Assembly (NCBI GenBank): GCA_026985785.1
Contig: JALSPT010000198.1
Span: 1-29,696, forward strand
Origin: Anaerolineales bacterium
GTDB lineage: Bacteria > Chloroflexota > Anaerolineae > Anaerolineales > DRMV01
DNA: 29,696 nucleotides
Direction of reading: 5' to 3'
Shown: piece by piece, positions 7,463 to 16,253 of the stretch
Layout of the letters: each line of letters begins with the position of its first letter
Numbering within the stretch: position 1 is the first letter of the stretch
Made by a program: the position numbers and the translations under genes
The notes under the pieces: generated by a model
Databases searched by the model: none
What the model saw: the letters and a program-made list of their open reading frames with translations, nothing else
Told to the model about the DNA's origin: nothing

Positions 7463-8161
7463 TTAGGCTTCGAAAGCGTAGCCTACGCCCCGTACCGTGC
7501 GGAGGTAACGAGGCCGATTGGGATCGGGCTCGATTTTTTGGCGCAGGCGCCCAATGTAAACTCGCAGGTATTCGGCTTCACGCCCGTATTCTGGCCCCCA
7601 GACGTGTTGAAGGATGACGCGATGGGGCAGCACCTTACCCGCGTTTTGCATCAGGTATTCCAGCAGGCTGAATTCGGTCGGCGTGAGTTCTACCGGCTGG
7701 CCGTCGACGGTGACCTCGTGCCGCTCGCGGTCGAGAACGATGGGGCCTTGCCGGAGGATGGTCGGTTCGCTCTGGGTGGGGGATTGATGTGCGCGTCGTA
7801 GCACCGCCTGAACGCGCGCCAGCAGTTCCCCCACCCCAAACGGTTTGGTGAGGTAATCATCCGCACCCTGATTGAGGGCCTGGATCTTGGTGCTTTCTTC
7901 GCCCAGGGCGGAGAGCACGATGATGGGCACGGGAGAGACGGCGCGCAGGCGTCTGATCACTTCGATGCCGTCCATTTGGGGCATGATGAGGTCCAGGATG
8001 ACAAGGTCGATGGGGTGGGTGTGGAACTGTTCCAATGCATCGGCTCCGTTGACGGCGGTGACGACCCGATAGCCTCGGGCATCCAGGTTGCGGCGCACGA
8101 ATTCGCGCAGGCTTTTGGCGTCGTCCACGACCAGGACGGTGATATCGCGTAGGGTGTGCAT
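7463..8161 (-). CDS. OmpR/KdpE-family response regulator
   Basis: This 232-residue DNA-binding regulator has a receiver domain at residues 6-120 with acidic pocket D13/D14, phospho-acceptor D57 (VILDLIMPQMDG), switch residue S84 and K106 (TKPF). A winged-helix Trans_reg_C domain follows at about 137-230 (ELTPTEFSLLEYLMQNAGKVLPHRVILQHVWG, then RVYIGRLRQKIEPDPNRPRYLRTVRGVGY). The ATG at 8161 has AGGAGG 5 bases upstream. It starts 9 bases after the stop of the histidine kinase, so the two form a cognate pair. The receiver and effector are most like KdpE-type regulators, but the neighbouring kinase is not KdpD-like and no kdp genes are present. Target genes are unknown. Confidence 0.94.
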   Translation of the reverse strand: MHTLRDITVLVVDDAKSLREFVRRNLDARGYRVVTAVNGADALEQFHTHPIDLVILDLIMPQMDGIEVIRRLRAVSPVPIIVLSALGEESTKIQALNQGADDYLTKPFGVGELLARVQAVLRRAHQSPTQSEPTILRQGPIVLDRERHEVTVDGQPVELTPTEFSLLEYLMQNAGKVLPHRVILQHVWGPEYGREAEYLRVYIGRLRQKIEPDPNRPRYLRTVRGVGYAFEA

Positions 8162-8170
8162 GGTGACCTC

Positions 8171-10915
8171 CTACGGTGAGGATTCTTCGTTTGAGGGGCG
8201 GAGAAGGGGTAGGGAAAAGGCCAAGCAAGCGCCTTTGGCCCGGGGCTCTACCCAGATCTTGCCGCCGTGGGCTTCGACGAACCCGCGGCAGATGGCCAGC
8301 CCCAGCCCGGCGCCCGAGGCCTGTTGGGTGAGGCCGCTCTCTACCCGATAAAAACTTTCAAAGATGTAAGGCACGTGTTCGGCGGGAATGCCCGGGCCTT
8401 CGTCTTCGACCCGCACCACCACGGCGTCGCTTTCCACGGCCACGCTGACGCGCACGGGCGAGCCCTCGCCGCCGTATTTGACGGCGTTTTCTATGAGGTT
8501 GCGAATCACCACGCCGATTTGGCGTCCATCGGCGTACACGGTGGGCAGATCGTTCGGCAGATGGACTTCGAGGTACTTGCCGGGCGAGGGGTGGGCGTTT
8601 TGGGCGGCTTCGGCGATGATTTCGGCCAGGTCAATGGGCTCGCGTTCGACTTTCAGGCTACCGCCCTCGATGCGAGAAAGATCCAACAGGTCGCTGACCA
8701 GCGCGCTCAAGCGGTCGGTTTCGTCGGAGATGGTTTGCAAGAATTCGCGCTGGCTTTCGGGGTCCCATTCCACGTCGTCGGCCAGCAGGGTGGAGGCGTA
8801 GCCCTTAATGGCAGCCAGTGGGGTGCGCAATTCGTGAGACACGATGGAGATCAGGCTGGCTTTCATGCGATCGACTTCGCGGCTCTCGGTGATGTCTTTC
8901 CAGATTTGGCCGCGTCCGATGGGGATGCCTTGGGCGTCCGTTACGGAGAATACGTGCATCAGCCACGAGGCCAAGCGCCCGTGTTGTTGCAGGGTAATTT
9001 CGGCCATCCCTTCTTCAATGGCGCGGCTGACGGCGGCCTGGGCGGCGGTGGGGTCTGGCGCGTGGGCCAAGATACGGCGGAGGATGCGTCCAACTTCTAC
9101 CCCCGTCATTTCGTCGGCGTTCAGGTCGGCCAGGGCGGCCATGCGGCGGTTGGCATAGAGCACGCGCCCTTGGTGATCTTCTAACAGCAGGGCGTCGCCC
9201 ATGGACTGAATTAGGGCCTCCAAGCGGCGGGTTTGCTCTTGCAGGCGAGCGTCGGAGCGGGCAAAGAGGGCCGCGTTTTCGATGGCCATCGCGGCGTGAT
9301 TGGCGAACGACGTCAGCAAGTCGATCTCTCGGCGGGTGAAGGTGTGGGGTTCTGGGTAGTACACCACCAGGGCTGCTGGTGGGGTGTGTTGTGTGGGGAG
9401 GGGCACGGCCAGCACGGCGCGATAGCCTTCGGCCCGGGCGCGAGGCCGAATGGCAGTGGCCGTGGGGTCGCTTTCGGTATCGCTGATTTGGAGCGGTTGA
9501 CCGGTGCGGATGGCACGCAGCGTGAGCGAATTGAACTCGTCGCGAGCAATGACCAGCCGCTGGGCGTATTGTTCCGAGAGCCCCAGGCTGGCGCGGACGA
9601 CGAAGGCTTGCCGCTCCTCGTCCCATGCGATGATGGCGCATTTGTGGGTGCCCAAGAGGCGCTCGACCTGCTCTAAAATTCGCCGCAATACGGTGGCCGA
9701 ATCCAGGGTAGAGGCCACCGCGGTGCTGGTTTCCAGCAGGGTGTGGAGCTCTTGCATCCGCGCTGCGATGTCGGCTTCCATCCGCAGCAGGGTGCGGGCA
9801 AGATGGCCTACCTGGTCGGGGCGGTAGCCTAACCGCTGGATGGCGAGCCGTTTCTCGCCTGGGTGGGGGCCTTCTTCGCCGATGCTGCGACTGTAGGCGG
9901 CCATTTCTTCCAGCGGGCGCAGGATTTGCCACATCAGCGCCAGCCAGAACAGCACGCCTGTGCCCACCACCACCAGCAGCGCGAGGTGAATGGCGCGGCG
10001 AAAGTTTTCCGCCGTGGTAAAGGCGCTGGACGCCGAGCGCCCCACCAGGACGTGCCAGTGCACGGAGGGCAGCGAAGCCACGGTGAAGAGCATGGCTTGC
10101 CCATGGAGGGAAGTGAGCACAGTGTGGCCGGTGCCGGAATAAAGCACCCTCCCCAGATCGGGGGAAAGGTCGCCCACGGCGGTCAGCAGGTCGGGAGGTG
10201 GGCTGTTGGCTGCCGATGAGGTTTCGGAGGTCGCGATGACTTTGCCGACATCGTCGGTCACAAAGATGAGGAAGTGCTCGTCTGGGCGGTGGCTTTGGGC
10301 GATGCGTTGGAGTGCCAGGCTGAGGGCTTCGAGGCGGATGTTGATGCCCAGAATGCCGATGAATTCGCCGTTGGCGTTCCACAGGGGCATCACCGCGGTC
10401 ACCACAGGTTGGCCGGTGGTGGGAGAAATGCGCCCATGGGAGAAAAAGGGCAAGCGGGTGGTTTTGGCGCGCTTGAAGTAATCCCGAAAGCTAAAGTTGA
10501 CGCCGATGGTGGAGTGCTTGATGGGTGTGGGGGAATAATGGTAGAGCATCATCCCCTGGCTGTTGAGGCGGTAAACCAGGTTGACCTCTGGGCGGCTATG
10601 GGCCAGCACGGAAAAGAGGGCCTGCATTCTCTTCATGTCGGCGTGCAGGATGGCCGGTTCTTCTCCCAGGGCCTGCGCCGCCCCCAGGAAACTGCCAAGG
10701 GAGAGATTGGTCTCTTCGGCAATGGCGCGTGCCAGCGAAAGGTCGGCGTTTTCCACATCGGCGCGTAGCCGCTGCGCTGCGACGCGCTCGAAATAGAGCG
10801 CCATCCCAATGACCGGCAGCACGAAGGCGACGTAAAGCACCAGCATCCGCAGGCCCAGGTCGTGTCGCCAGTTGAAGTCGCGGTGAGGGATGGAGGGTTT
10901 CAGGCGCAGGGACAT
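8171..10915 (-). CDS. Membrane sensor histidine kinase with Cache, HAMP, GAF and PAS domains
   Basis: This is a 914-residue hybrid-input (not hybrid-receiver) kinase. Its layout is TM1 about 22-42, extracytoplasmic double-Cache-like sensor about 45-305 (FSFRDYFKRA, FSHGRISPTTGQPVVTAVMPL), TM2 about 309-331, HAMP about 332-385, GAF about 400-550, PAS about 560-680, HisKA with phospho-acceptor His694 in SHELRTPLAAIKGY, and HATPase with NLIENAVKYGG, EDEGPGIP, YIFESFYRVE and GAGLGLAI. Cache domains normally bind small ligands such as amino or carboxylic acids outside the cell. It precedes its response regulator by 9 bases. No convincing Shine-Dalgarno precedes the ATG at 10915, which lies only 21 bases after the M20 peptidase stop; coupling by translational readthrough is possible. 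An internal ATG at codon 24 would delete half of TM1, so it is disfavoured. Confidence 0.93.
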   Translation of the reverse strand: MSLRLKPSIPHRDFNWRHDLGLRMLVLYVAFVLPVIGMALYFERVAAQRLRADVENADLSLARAIAEETNLSLGSFLGAAQALGEEPAILHADMKRMQALFSVLAHSRPEVNLVYRLNSQGMMLYHYSPTPIKHSTIGVNFSFRDYFKRAKTTRLPFFSHGRISPTTGQPVVTAVMPLWNANGEFIGILGINIRLEALSLALQRIAQSHRPDEHFLIFVTDDVGKVIATSETSSAANSPPPDLLTAVGDLSPDLGRVLYSGTGHTVLTSLHGQAMLFTVASLPSVHWHVLVGRSASSAFTTAENFRRAIHLALLVVVGTGVLFWLALMWQILRPLEEMAAYSRSIGEEGPHPGEKRLAIQRLGYRPDQVGHLARTLLRMEADIAARMQELHTLLETSTAVASTLDSATVLRRILEQVERLLGTHKCAIIAWDEERQAFVVRASLGLSEQYAQRLVIARDEFNSLTLRAIRTGQPLQISDTESDPTATAIRPRARAEGYRAVLAVPLPTQHTPPAALVVYYPEPHTFTRREIDLLTSFANHAAMAIENAALFARSDARLQEQTRRLEALIQSMGDALLLEDHQGRVLYANRRMAALADLNADEMTGVEVGRILRRILAHAPDPTAAQAAVSRAIEEGMAEITLQQHGRLASWLMHVFSVTDAQGIPIGRGQIWKDITESREVDRMKASLISIVSHELRTPLAAIKGYASTLLADDVEWDPESQREFLQTISDETDRLSALVSDLLDLSRIEGGSLKVEREPIDLAEIIAEAAQNAHPSPGKYLEVHLPNDLPTVYADGRQIGVVIRNLIENAVKYGGEGSPVRVSVAVESDAVVVRVEDEGPGIPAEHVPYIFESFYRVESGLTQQASGAGLGLAICRGFVEAHGGKIWVEPRAKGACLAFSLPLLRPSNEESSP

Positions 10916-10936
10916 GGTTGGGGGATCAGCATGAGG

Positions 10937-12301
10937 TCAGGCTGTGGCAAAGGCTTTCAGCACGCGGGCAATATGGCGAGCGCCTTTGAGGTAGAGGTCG
11001 AGACGGATGTTTTCGTTGGGGGCGTGGATGTTGCTGCCAGGGTAGGCAATCCCGGCGGTGGCAATGGGCACGCCCAGGTAGTGGTGGAAAGCCCAGCCAG
11101 GCCCCGATCCACCACTAAGAGGCACTTTCTGCATCGGCGTGCCGTACACGGGTTCCGCTGTTTTTACCACCAGGTCGATGAAAGGTTCGTCGGGCGGCAT
11201 TTTTACAGGCCGTTCGCCGCTCAGGCAAACGATCTCAACGTCTTCAAACCCGGCGGCGTCTAAATGGGCGCGCAACAGTTGGAGTACCCTTTCCGGCGAC
11301 TGGTCGGGCACCAGGCGGAAATCCACTTTGGCGGTCGCGTGGGCCGGAAGGACGGTTTTGCTGCCGGGGCCCTGATAGCCTGCTGTCAGGCCGCTGATGG
11401 TGCAGGTGGGGTCGAAGAGGGCGGCTTTCCAAAGTTCCACCCCGCCTTGCACGCCTTTGACGAAGTGTTCGACGCCCCATCGGCGGCGATATTCTGCGGC
11501 GGGGTCAGGAAGTTGTGCTAACAATTCCAGGTCTCGCTCGCTGGGAGGGCGTACATCGTCGTAAAAGCCGGCAATGCGGATGCGCTCGTCGGCGCCCTTG
11601 AGGCTGTTGAGCGCCCATACCAGCCGCCAGGCAGCGTTGGGAAAGATACCGCCGGTCTGCCCGGAATGGGTATCGGCGTTGACCGTTTGCACTTTCATTT
11701 CCACATAGCAGATGCCGCGCAATCCCATGATTTGCTGAGGGATGTCGCGATGATCCACCCCACCGAATTCCCAGATGCAGGCATCGGCGGCGAAACGGAC
11801 AGCGTGCTCGCGGATGACCTCTTCCAAATGGATGCTGCCGATTTCCTCTTCGCCCTCGACCACGAACTTGACGTTGCACGGCAAGTCACCTTCGGTGGCC
11901 AGCATGGCGTCGAGCGCAAACAGGCGGCTGACGAAGTGCCCTTTGTCGTCGCTGACGCCGCGGGCGTACAGTTTGCCATCGCGCACGGTCGGCTCGAAGG
12001 GCGGCGTTTCCCACAGTTCAAGGGGTTCCGGCGGCTGGACGTCGTAATGGTTGTAGAACAGTAAGGTTTTGTTGGGGTCGCGCCCGCTGCGTTCGGCGAA
12101 GACGACTGGCGATCCGGCGGTGGGAATGATTTCGGTGTGAAAGCCGCGTTGCCGCAGCATGGCTGCCGTCATTTCGGCGGCTTCGGCAATGCCCAGCCCC
12201 TGCGCCGCGACGCTCGGCTGGGCGCAAAAGCGGCTGAGTTCGGCGATGCTCTCGTCAAGATGCGTTTCCAGGTAGTGATCGAGGGAAGCGGATGTGGGCA
12301 T
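10937..12301 (-). CDS. M20 family metallopeptidase (dipeptidase / deacylase type)
   Basis: This 454-residue cytoplasmic di-zinc hydrolase belongs to the M20 family of dipeptidases and amino-acid deacylases. Metal and catalytic motifs are FYNHYDVQPPEP (His85, Asp87), ARGVSDDKGH (bridging Asp about 118), VEGEEEIGS (Glu152/Glu153) and the late HAPNENI. An inserted dimerisation/lid domain lies at about 190-320. The closest groups by motif are the carnosinase-like and unspecified 'dipeptidase' members rather than ArgE or DapE. The ATG at 12301 has GGGGAG 7 bases upstream. It starts 39 bases after the VTT protein gene and precedes the two-component pair, so it is probably part of the same long transcript. 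The substrate is unknown. Confidence 0.9.
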   Translation of the reverse strand: MPTSASLDHYLETHLDESIAELSRFCAQPSVAAQGLGIAEAAEMTAAMLRQRGFHTEIIPTAGSPVVFAERSGRDPNKTLLFYNHYDVQPPEPLELWETPPFEPTVRDGKLYARGVSDDKGHFVSRLFALDAMLATEGDLPCNVKFVVEGEEEIGSIHLEEVIREHAVRFAADACIWEFGGVDHRDIPQQIMGLRGICYVEMKVQTVNADTHSGQTGGIFPNAAWRLVWALNSLKGADERIRIAGFYDDVRPPSERDLELLAQLPDPAAEYRRRWGVEHFVKGVQGGVELWKAALFDPTCTISGLTAGYQGPGSKTVLPAHATAKVDFRLVPDQSPERVLQLLRAHLDAAGFEDVEIVCLSGERPVKMPPDEPFIDLVVKTAEPVYGTPMQKVPLSGGSGPGWAFHHYLGVPIATAGIAYPGSNIHAPNENIRLDLYLKGARHIARVLKAFATA

Positions 12302-12340
12302 AGAAAGGCTCCCCGAGAAGCGATGGAGGTGGGGAAGGGG

Positions 12341-12892
12341 TTAGAGTAATTGTGCGCCGAGGGCAGTGACAAGGAGCATTTTGAGCAATTTGCCCGCGAA
12401 ACACCACCACAGGAAGCGCCACACAGGCATCCGCAATGCCCCGGCAGCGATGCCTGCCAGGTCCATCAACGGAAGCGGCAAAAAGGCCAGCCCGGCGACG
12501 GTGATGGCGGCTTTGCGCCCTCGCAGCCACCGCTGGATGCGCCGATAGGTTTCGTAATCCTCCACGAGGGCTTGGCCGCTGTAACCAGCCAGGTAACCGG
12601 TGAGTTCGCCCAGGGCAGCGCCTGCGGCGGCTACCAGCGCCACGCGCCATGGTGAGAGTATGGCGCCCATGGTAAAAGGAAGCACCAGGCTGGGGGCGGG
12701 AAAGATCACCGTGGCGTTGCTCAGTAGTGAGATGAGGAACACACCGGTATAACCCCAGGTGCTCAGGGCGGCAATGGCCTCTTGGTTCAGGTAGATGGCA
12801 ATGCTCAGTCCCACAACCACCGCCAGCGCTACCAGACGCAGACCGGAGCGTTCTGGCTGCCTGGGAGCAGCGGGGTGAGGTGGTGGCGTCAT
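12341..12892 (-). CDS. VTT/SNARE-associated (DedA-like) membrane protein
   Basis: This 183-residue membrane protein has a VTT-domain layout. It has an N-terminal Pro-rich cytoplasmic stretch, a hydrophobic segment at about 18-36, and a long apolar region with SNATVIFPAPSLVLPFTMG (about 57-75) and GAALGELTGYLAGYSG (about 90-105), which is the conserved re-entrant-loop Gly block. Two more C-terminal membrane spans follow, with LPLPLMDLAGIAAGALRMPVWRF. Family members (DedA, TMEM41/VMP1) are implicated in lipid scrambling or undecaprenyl-phosphate recycling. The exact activity here is an inference. It is somewhat shorter than classical DedA proteins (about 200-220). The start lies 5 bases after udk; AGGGA precedes it by 8 bases. 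Confidence 0.82.
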   Translation of the reverse strand: MTPPPHPAAPRQPERSGLRLVALAVVVGLSIAIYLNQEAIAALSTWGYTGVFLISLLSNATVIFPAPSLVLPFTMGAILSPWRVALVAAAGAALGELTGYLAGYSGQALVEDYETYRRIQRWLRGRKAAITVAGLAFLPLPLMDLAGIAAGALRMPVWRFLWWCFAGKLLKMLLVTALGAQLL

Positions 12893-12897
12893 GGGGA

Positions 12898-13545
12898 TTA
12901 TCCCTGGTAGCCGCGCTCCCGCAAGAGAGCTTCGATGCGGGCGACCACCATGTCCATGGCCACGGCGTTCAGCCCCCCTTCGGGGATGATGATGTCGGCA
13001 TAGCGCTTGGAGGGTTCTACGAATTCCAGGTGCATCGGGCGCACGGTGCTGAGGTATTGGGCAACGACCGATTCCATCGTGCGACCGCGCTCTTCGATGT
13101 CCCGCACTAACCGGCGGATGAAGCGGATGTCGGCGTCGGTGTCGACGAAGATTTTGACGTCGAAAAGCGGGCGCAGGTCGGGCTCGGCGAAGATCAGGAT
13201 GCCTTCCACCATGATGATGGGACGCGGCTCGACGGTGACGGTTTCTGCGGTGCGGCTGTGGGTGGTGAAGTCGTAGACGGGGCGCTGGATGGCGTGGCCG
13301 GCACGCAGGCGTTTGAGGTGTTCGATGAGTAAGGTGGTTTCCAGCGAATCGGGGTGGTCGTAATTGATTTTGGCGCGCTCGGCGGGGGGCAGGTGGCTGT
13401 TGTCTTTGTAGTAAGCGTCGTGGGGGAGGTAGGCGATGTGTTCTTCGCCGACGCGCTCTAAGATGACCTCGGCGACGGTGGTCTTGCCCGAACCGGTGCC
13501 GCCGGCGATGCCGATGACTAAGGGGCGGGGTTGGGGGAAGGGCAT
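12898..13545 (-). CDS. udk: Uridine kinase
   Basis: This 215-residue nucleoside kinase phosphorylates uridine or cytidine in the pyrimidine salvage pathway. Walker A is GGTGSGKTT (residues 15-23), followed by the family-specific HDAYYKD, INYDHPDSLE and RPVYDFTTHSR blocks, VEGILIF and the DTDADIRFIRRLVRDIEERGR lid region. The frame is open far upstream, but that extension overlaps the DUF255 gene and shows no similarity. The ATG at 13545 is therefore used, with AGGAG 8 bases before it. It lies 16 bases after the DUF255 gene and 5 before the VTT gene. Together with thymidine kinase at 24048 it indicates active pyrimidine salvage. Confidence 0.93.
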   Translation of the reverse strand: MPFPQPRPLVIGIAGGTGSGKTTVAEVILERVGEEHIAYLPHDAYYKDNSHLPPAERAKINYDHPDSLETTLLIEHLKRLRAGHAIQRPVYDFTTHSRTAETVTVEPRPIIMVEGILIFAEPDLRPLFDVKIFVDTDADIRFIRRLVRDIEERGRTMESVVAQYLSTVRPMHLEFVEPSKRYADIIIPEGGLNAVAMDMVVARIEALLRERGYQG

Positions 13546-13561
13546 GGGCACAACTCCTGCC

Positions 13562-15391
13562 TCAGGGGGTGGGAGGGTGGAGGATTTCCCAGGCCAGCAG
13601 CCATTGGGGGAAGGCGGTGGGGTGGCGAGCCAGAAGCGGCGCCATGCGGTCGAGCAAAGTGCCGGTTTGGGTTTGGAAGGCGTTTTCACCGGTGAGTACG
13701 GTGAGTTCGGCCAGCAGGGTAGCGGTGAGGGCGTTGCCGCAAGGCGTTGCGCCGTCGAGGATCTCCTGGGGACGGCCAAAGGGGAAGAAGTGCTCACTGG
13801 GGAGGGTGTCGTAGTAACCCCAGTCGGCAGCGAAGCGGTTTTGTAGGGCTTCGAGCAGGGCAAGGCTTTCGTATAGCCAGGGGGAGTTGGCGGTTTCAGT
13901 GGCTGCTGGGGCTGGTGGTGGCGCTTGCACCCGATGCAGCGTGAGGTAAGCCAGGGCGGTGGCGGCGTAATCTTCCAGAAAGCCCGCGGCGATGGGCTGG
14001 TCTTCATGCTGACCGCGGCTCAGGCTGTGGCCGTCGTGCAGGTGTTGGCGGAGGGCGGTAGCCACGCGGACGGCGGCCTGGGTGTAGCGCGGCGCCTGGA
14101 GGGCGGCGCCTGCCTCGGCCAGGGCGAGCACGGCCAGCGCGTTCCAGGAAGTGATGACAGTGGCATCGATCGGTGGAGGGAAGCGGTGTGCGCGTGCCGC
14201 CCGTAGGCTTTGGCGAGCGGCTTCCAGTTGGCGAGTGGTTTCTTGCAGCGTCAGCGCGAAGCGTTCACTTAGCGTCTGCTCGGTGAGGGCACGCTGTAAT
14301 GTGCGCGGCTCGTCGGCCAGGTCGTAGGCCGCGATGAGGAGGTCGGCCTGAGGGGCGGGTAGGATGGCGCGCACTTCGTCCGCCGTCCAGGTGAAAAAGC
14401 GGCCTTCGCCCTCGTCGTGGGGGTTTTCGCCGCTCTGGGCGCTGGCCAGCAGGCCGTTGGGCAGCGTGAGGGTGCTGAGGATGAAGTCGAGGGTGCTTTC
14501 CGCTACGCGCCGGAAAGCAGCCTGCCCGGTGAGGCGGTAGGCGGCGGTGTAGGCCCGCGCCAGCAGGGCATTGAGGGCCAGCGGTTTTTCGAAGCGGGGT
14601 TGCCGCCAACGGCGGTCTTCGGCGTAAAGGTGAAAGCCGCCGCCGAGGAGGTCGTAGATGCCACCGCGCGCCATGCCGATCAAGGTGGTGAGCGCCATCT
14701 GGCGGGCGCGATTGTCGCCATGGTGGGCGCGGGTCAGCAGCCATTGCAGCAGCAGCGCCTGGGGGAACTTGGGGCCGGACTCGAAGCCGCCATATTGGGC
14801 GTCGAAGTCGGGTTCCAGGGCGGCCAATGCTTCGCCGGTAGGGTCGGTGGGATAGGGCAGGTTGGTTTGGAAAAGGGGGCGCAGTCCTTCGCCCATCTGG
14901 CGCGCCATTTCGGCGGCAATGTCTTCCACCCGTTGGCGGTCGTTTTGCCAGGCTTGGGCGGCTTCGATGAGGACGTCCTGGAAGGATGGCATCCCCAATG
15001 CCCCTTCGACCGGTGGGAAATAGGTACCGCCGTGGTAAGGGCCGCCTTGGGGTATGAGGAAAACGTTGAGCGGCCAGCCGGTTTTGCCGGTCATGGCGAC
15101 GACGGGCATTTGGTAAGCGGCGGCCACGTCGGGGCGTTGGTGGCGATCCACCGTGATGGGGATGAAATAGCGGTTGAGGTAAGCCGCGATGGCCGGGTTG
15201 CGGAAGGCTTCCGAGGCCATTCGCTGGCACCACGAGCAGGCTGCGTAACCGATGTTGAGGAAAATGGGCTTTTTCTTGGCGGCGGCTTCGCGCAGGGCTT
15301 TTTCGCCCCATGGCCGCCATACCACCGCGTCGGCGGCGCGAGCCTGGTAGTAGGTGGTGATAGGAGGGAGGTGAGAGGGATGGTGGCGCAT
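13562..15391 (-). CDS. DUF255 thioredoxin-like / six-hairpin glycosidase-like protein (YyaL family)
   Basis: This 609-residue protein has an N-terminal thioredoxin-like DUF255 domain (about residues 20-165): WRPWGEKALREAAAKKKPIFLNIGYAACSWCQRM, cis-Pro region GWPLNVFLIP, then GGTYFPP. A large alpha/alpha-barrel region follows, typical of N-acylglucosamine-2-epimerase or glycosidase folds, with GGFESGPKFPQ and DLLGGGFHLYAEDRRW. The CxxC pair is Cys52/Cys55. Most family members have a CHWCHVM motif; here it is CSWCQRM, so both flanking histidines are lost. The protein is shorter than the usual ~680 residues. It starts 19 bases after scpA without a good Shine-Dalgarno. The function of the family is not established; the bacterial members are often annotated as spermatogenesis-associated-protein-20-like. 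Confidence 0.85.
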   Translation of the reverse strand: MRHHPSHLPPITTYYQARAADAVVWRPWGEKALREAAAKKKPIFLNIGYAACSWCQRMASEAFRNPAIAAYLNRYFIPITVDRHQRPDVAAAYQMPVVAMTGKTGWPLNVFLIPQGGPYHGGTYFPPVEGALGMPSFQDVLIEAAQAWQNDRQRVEDIAAEMARQMGEGLRPLFQTNLPYPTDPTGEALAALEPDFDAQYGGFESGPKFPQALLLQWLLTRAHHGDNRARQMALTTLIGMARGGIYDLLGGGFHLYAEDRRWRQPRFEKPLALNALLARAYTAAYRLTGQAAFRRVAESTLDFILSTLTLPNGLLASAQSGENPHDEGEGRFFTWTADEVRAILPAPQADLLIAAYDLADEPRTLQRALTEQTLSERFALTLQETTRQLEAARQSLRAARAHRFPPPIDATVITSWNALAVLALAEAGAALQAPRYTQAAVRVATALRQHLHDGHSLSRGQHEDQPIAAGFLEDYAATALAYLTLHRVQAPPPAPAATETANSPWLYESLALLEALQNRFAADWGYYDTLPSEHFFPFGRPQEILDGATPCGNALTATLLAELTVLTGENAFQTQTGTLLDRMAPLLARHPTAFPQWLLAWEILHPPTP

Positions 15392-15410
15392 GATAAAAGG
15401 GGGAGGAAGG

Positions 15411-16190
15411 TCATTCCCCGAATTCTGAGGAGATGTTCATCTCGGCGGAGAGGTCGTCACGGGCGGGAAGGATTTCGATGTCGCCAAATAAGGTGGCCTG
15501 GTGGGCGTGGACGATGCGTTGTTTGACCAGTTCCAGTAAGGCGAGGAAGGTGACCACGGCTTCCAATCGGGTGGGGCGGTGCCCCAGGAGGGCGGAGAAT
15601 GTAGCCCGCCCGCGGCGCACCAATGCCTGCAAAATAGCGCTCGCTCGCTGGCGGATGGTAACTTTGGGTGGGGTGATCACCTCCCCCAGCGGCAGTTTGG
15701 GGCGGAGGGCAAAGGCGCGTCGCGCTGCTGCGGCCAGATCGTCTACGGTGATATCTTGTAGTTCCAGGCGGGGGGCTGGGACGGTCGAAGCAGGCGAGAG
15801 GCGGGTGTAGGCGTGCCATCCCGCCTCCTGTCGGGCGCGCAGCCACGCGGCGGCTTGTTTGAAACGCCGGTAGGCTCGCAACTGTCGCACGAGGGCTTCA
15901 CCGGTATCTTCCTCTTCTTCTGCGCGAGCCGGTGGACGCGGCAACAGGGCTTCGGATTTGATTTGCACCAGTTTGGCGGCAATGACCAAAAAGGCCGAAA
16001 CTTCTTCTGGCGAGTGGGTGTCCATCTCCGCCAGATGGGCGAGGTATTGATCCGTGACCTGCGCGAGGGCGATTTTGGTGATGTCCAGTTCGGCGCGCTC
16101 GATGAGATGCAACAGCAGATCCAGCGGCCCCTGGTAGACTGGGGTTTCGATATGGTACTGCTTGACCTGGAAGCCGAGAATGTCGGGCAT
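15411..16190 (-). CDS. scpA: Segregation and condensation protein A (kleisin)
   Basis: ScpA bridges the heads of the SMC dimer and, with ScpB, forms the bacterial condensin complex on the nucleoid. The 259-residue product shows the N-terminal signature YQGPLDLLLHLIERAELDITKIALAQVTDQYLAHL (about residues 19-53), SAFLVIAAKLVQIKSEALLPR, an acidic linker, and the C-terminal winged-helix block VVTFLALLELVKQRIVHAHQATLFGDIEI. Length is normal. No scpB or smc is visible in the window. There is no Shine-Dalgarno. Instead a TATAAT box ends 6 bases before the ATG, so the mRNA probably starts at the initiation codon. It heads the - strand run that continues to the response regulator. Confidence 0.94.
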   Translation of the reverse strand: MPDILGFQVKQYHIETPVYQGPLDLLLHLIERAELDITKIALAQVTDQYLAHLAEMDTHSPEEVSAFLVIAAKLVQIKSEALLPRPPARAEEEEDTGEALVRQLRAYRRFKQAAAWLRARQEAGWHAYTRLSPASTVPAPRLELQDITVDDLAAAARRAFALRPKLPLGEVITPPKVTIRQRASAILQALVRRGRATFSALLGHRPTRLEAVVTFLALLELVKQRIVHAHQATLFGDIEILPARDDLSAEMNISSEFGE

Positions 16191-16196
16191 GGGGTG

Positions 16197-16205
16197 ATTA
16201 TATCA
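16197..16205 (-). promoter_or_regulatory. Extended -10 promoter giving a probable leaderless scpA mRNA
   Basis: On the - strand the sequence TGATATAAT (TGn plus a perfect TATAAT) lies at 16205-16197, followed by CACCCC and then the scpA ATG. The usual 6-8 base distance from -10 box to start site places the first transcribed base at or next to the A of ATG. No -35 match is present, which fits extended -10 promoters. Confidence 0.65.
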
Positions 16206-16253
16206 TTGGGCGTTCGGCGGTTGGGCGCACTTTTGCGAAGGGGGAGCACTCAA

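Noticed and set aside
9015..10382. 455-codon open frame on the - strand inside the histidine kinase gene
   Set aside because: It is out of phase with a clearly conserved kinase on the same strand and is rich in Arg, Pro and His, the usual signature of a GC-rich shadow frame.
13595..14007. N-terminal extension of the uridine kinase frame
   Set aside because: The extension overlaps the DUF255 gene and has no similarity; the ATG at 13545 has its own Shine-Dalgarno and begins the family sequence.
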